A stretch of DNA of 33,549 bases, taken from the NCBI RefSeq assembly GCF_934372025.1, contig NZ_CAKROJ010000023.1, positions 1 through 33,549 on the forward strand. Direction: 5' to 3'. Position 1 is the stretch's first letter, and each line of letters opens with the position of its first letter. A program made the translations under genes and the position numbers. The notes below the pieces were generated by a model, which saw only the letters and a list, made by a program, of their open reading frames with translations, searched no databases and was not told the origin of the DNA. This DNA is from an uncultured Blautia sp. GTDB lineage: Bacteria; Bacillota; Clostridia; Lachnospirales; Lachnospiraceae. Shown one piece after another: positions 31,672 through 33,549 of the stretch.

Positions 31672-32262
31672 GTGGAAGAATTACGCAAAGAGCCGGTAAC
31701 GGCCGGCCTGATTCTGTTAAATATCCTGGTATTTCTTGCTGTGGAATTTACAGGAAGTTCGCAGAATACCATGCATATGCTGGACTGTGGCGCTGCCTAT
31801 ACACCAATGATCGTTCAGGGTGGAGAATATTACAGACTGTTTACCTGTATGTTTCTGCACTTTGGAATTGAACATCTGCTGAATAACATGCTGGTACTGT
31901 TTGTGTTGGGAAGCAGACTGGAACGGGTGATCGGAAAAATAAAATTCCTGCTGATCTATCTGCTTGGCGGGGTACTGGGAAATATAATATCCTTATATCT
32001 TAAATTACATGCGCAGAATTTTGCGGTATCTGCCGGTGCTTCAGGTGCTGTGTTCGCGGTTATGGGAGCAATGATCTATATTGTGATCCGCAACAAAGGC
32101 TGGCTGGGAGATCTTTCCATGCGGCAGATCCTGATTATGGCGGCATTTTCTCTTTATTTTGGATTTGCAAGTACCGGAGTGGACAATACAGCACATGTAG
32201 CCGGAATGGTATCCGGATTTTTGCTGGCAGTACTTTTGTATCATCCAGGAAGGAAAATATAA
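31672..32262 (+). CDS. Rhomboid-family intramembrane serine protease
   Basis: This six-helix membrane protease of 196 residues cleaves other membrane proteins inside or near the bilayer. The catalytic pair is Ser124 in GASGA and His175 in HVAGM. The oxyanion and gate motif HxxxN is HLLNN (68-72). The short form without extra helices or N-terminal domain is the bacterial GlpG-like core. GTG 31672 follows GACGGGAG. It lies directly behind the Tad locus, and its 3' end overlaps the converging histidine kinase by 22 bp. Its substrates are unknown. Confidence 0.9.
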   Translation: MEELRKEPVTAGLILLNILVFLAVEFTGSSQNTMHMLDCGAAYTPMIVQGGEYYRLFTCMFLHFGIEHLLNNMLVLFVLGSRLERVIGKIKFLLIYLLGGVLGNIISLYLKLHAQNFAVSAGASGAVFAVMGAMIYIVIRNKGWLGDLSMRQILIMAAFSLYFGFASTGVDNTAHVAGMVSGFLLAVLLYHPGRKI

Positions 32263-32918
32263 AAAGTGGTTCCTTTTTCGGGAATACTTTCTACCTGTAA
32301 GGTGCCTTGATGTGCTTCTATGATCTGCCGGGTGACAGCAAGTCCGAGACCGGTACCTCCCGGTTTGTAGGTTACAAAAGGACGGAAGATATTTTCAATC
32401 TGTCCGGCGGTCATGCCACATCCGTTGTCGGAGACTGTAAGCCGGATGCCATCAGGTACGGCAGAAGCGACAAACAGAATTTTGCCGTGTGTGTGCAGGA
32501 TGGCCTCCTGGGCGTTGCGAAGAAGGTTAAAAAGCGCCTGACGTAGTTTGACCGGATCAAGAGAAATCTGGGGAAGGTCGCGGGGAATTTCTGTCTCAAA
32601 GGAGATGCCAAGATAATCCAGTGCCGGACGAAAAGAACCGGTGATACGATCCAGACAGAGACTCAGATCCGTCTGTACCGGTGATATATGTCCGGCATTC
32701 TGGTATCTGGAAAGCTCGTCCAGAAGTTCGCGTATATAACCCAGGTTTTCCATAATATTATCCCAGTGCTCGTCCAGACAGAGCTGGGGCTGCGTATCTG
32801 ATAACATCTGTAGTTCGCTGGTGATCAATGCCAGCGGATTTCTTATTTCATGGGAAAATGTTGACAACATTGACTGAAATTCTTTCTTTTGCTGAGCAAT
32901 CGTGGCCTTTTCCTGCAT
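32241..32918 (-). CDS. Orphan soluble histidine kinase
   Basis: This 225-residue sensor-kinase core has no membrane helix and no input domain: only 22 residues precede the phosphorylated His23. Its motifs are complete: H-box FSHEIRNPLALI, N-box LLRNAQEAI (Asn135), G1 DNGCGM (164-169), F-box FRPFVTYKPGG and G2 GTGLGL (189-194). It resembles the KinB/NtrB-type Firmicute kinases that act on a partner in the cytoplasm. No response regulator is in the window. AGAGGTGACAG precedes the ATG. It is divergent from the HIT gene and convergent with the rhomboid gene. Confidence 0.88.
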   Translation of the reverse strand: MQEKATIAQQKKEFQSMLSTFSHEIRNPLALITSELQMLSDTQPQLCLDEHWDNIMENLGYIRELLDELSRYQNAGHISPVQTDLSLCLDRITGSFRPALDYLGISFETEIPRDLPQISLDPVKLRQALFNLLRNAQEAILHTHGKILFVASAVPDGIRLTVSDNGCGMTAGQIENIFRPFVTYKPGGTGLGLAVTRQIIEAHQGTLQVESIPEKGTTFYIFLPG

Positions 32919-32958
32919 AATCTGTCACCTCTTGAGATATTTTCTGTAAACAATTATG

Positions 32959-32987
32959 AGTATATTCTTACAAAATCCCGGAATCAA
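32959..32987 (-). promoter_or_regulatory. Promoter of the orphan histidine kinase
   Basis: On the minus strand, TTGATT (32987-32982) and TATACT (32964-32959) are 17 bp apart. The -10 is 40 bp before the kinase start codon. Confidence 0.6.
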
Positions 32988-33099
32988 CAAATTTCGTATT
33001 GAAAAAATCGCAAAAGTACGAGAAAATAGAAAGAAAATAGGTAACTGTGAGAGTATAAAACAGTTACGGAAAAAGTTTCTTTTGAAGGAGGACGATATT

Positions 33100-33504
33100 A
33101 TGGAAAACTGTATTTTTTGCAAAATCGCAAATGGAGAAATCCCATCTGCTACTTTATATGAGGACGAAGAATTTCGTGTGATCCTGGATCTGGAACCGGC
33201 ATCCAAAGGACATGCACTGATTCTCCCGAAGGCTCATGCTGCCAACATTTATGAACTTCCGGATGAGACAGCCGGAAAAGCAATGATTCTTGCAAAGCAT
33301 ATGGCAACCAGAATCAAGGATGCACTTCATTGTGACGGATTTAATATTGTGCAGAATAACGGGGAGATCGCAGGACAGACAGTATTCCATTTTCATATGC
33401 ATCTGATTCCACGCTATGAAGGAGATCATGTTGGAATCACATGGAAGCCGGAAGAACTGACAGATGAGATGAAAGAAGAAATCCTGGCAAAAGTAAAAGC
33501 ATAA
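33100..33504 (+). CDS. HIT-family nucleotide hydrolase
   Basis: This 134-residue histidine-triad protein cleaves the phosphoramide or phosphate bond of small nucleotide conjugates such as AMP-NH2-type compounds. The catalytic signature is HFHMHLIP near residues 94-101. The N-terminal ENCIFCKIANGEIPS is typical of the HIT family; its CxxC (Cys4, Cys7) is part of the zinc-linked form common in Firmicutes. I placed the start at ATG 33100, seven bases after AAGGAGG. The in-frame start at 32956 would add 48 residues of unrelated basic sequence. A weak promoter candidate is TTGAAA at 32999-33004. Confidence 0.93.
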   Translation: MENCIFCKIANGEIPSATLYEDEEFRVILDLEPASKGHALILPKAHAANIYELPDETAGKAMILAKHMATRIKDALHCDGFNIVQNNGEIAGQTVFHFHMHLIPRYEGDHVGITWKPEELTDEMKEEILAKVKA

Positions 33505-33523
33505 AGAAAAGAGTACAAAACAA

Positions 33524-33549
33524 ATGATAATTGAGAATTTTGATGATTT
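33524..33549 (+). CDS. Possible start of a further gene, cut by the window end
   Basis: An ATG at 33524 opens a frame that encodes MIIENFDD and runs off the window, after a purine-rich stretch with a weak AAGAG site. Too little is visible to say what it is. Confidence 0.3.

Noticed and set aside
32956..33099. N-terminal extension of the HIT gene by 48 codons
   Set aside because: It is basic, low-complexity sequence upstream of a perfect AAGGAGG. The HIT family begins at MENCIFCKI.

Overview
The window looks like chromosomal DNA of a gut-type Lachnospiraceae (Blautia/Dorea/Ruminococcus-like) Firmicute. The gene content, the strong AAGGAGG ribosome binding sites, the frequent GTG/TTG starts, the moderate GC content and the monoderm-style Tad locus without a secretin all point that way. 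The genus is an inference. I found no rRNA, tRNA, CRISPR array, insertion sequence or phage gene.

Region 1 (1-5828) is the F1Fo ATP synthase operon in the order a(partial)-c-b-delta-alpha-gamma-beta-epsilon, closed by a strong terminator. Several subunits have an apparent in-frame GTG inside the Shine-Dalgarno sequence, so I moved the starts of delta, alpha, gamma, beta and epsilon downstream.

Region 2 (5865-12253) is a fructoside-utilisation locus. It holds a LacI-family regulator with its own promoter and terminator, then a regulated promoter followed by two operator-like palindromes, a sugar-binding protein, two ABC permeases and a cytoplasmic GH32 beta-fructosidase. A third, perfect copy of the palindrome lies inside the regulator gene. 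No ATPase gene is present, so a shared MsmK-type ATPase elsewhere is assumed.

Region 3 (12297-14512) pairs an AlaX-type alanyl-tRNA editing protein with a compact amidohydrolase. Region 4 (14500-16482, minus strand) is a two-gene operon of a GNAT acetyltransferase and a lipoprotein built from four diverged repeats.

Region 5 (16494-21968) is a second sugar ABC cassette: a divergent AraC regulator, a binding protein, two permeases and an N-acetylhexosamine 1-kinase-like enzyme. Four near-copies of the palindrome TTTGTACAAA lie between the regulator and the transporter.

Region 6 (22052-31553) is a Tad-type pilus/secretion locus: prepilin peptidase, TadZ-like protein, TadA ATPase, TadB, TadC, Flp1 pilin, DUF5702-like protein, a TadE-like protein fused to two cysteine modules, a second prepilin peptidase, a second TadE-like protein and a membrane FHA protein. 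Most genes overlap or abut, so it is probably one transcript. This is the most unusual part of the window.

Region 7 (31584-33549) holds a rhomboid protease, a converging orphan soluble histidine kinase whose 3' end overlaps it by 22 bp, a HIT-family hydrolase and what may be the first codons of a further gene.
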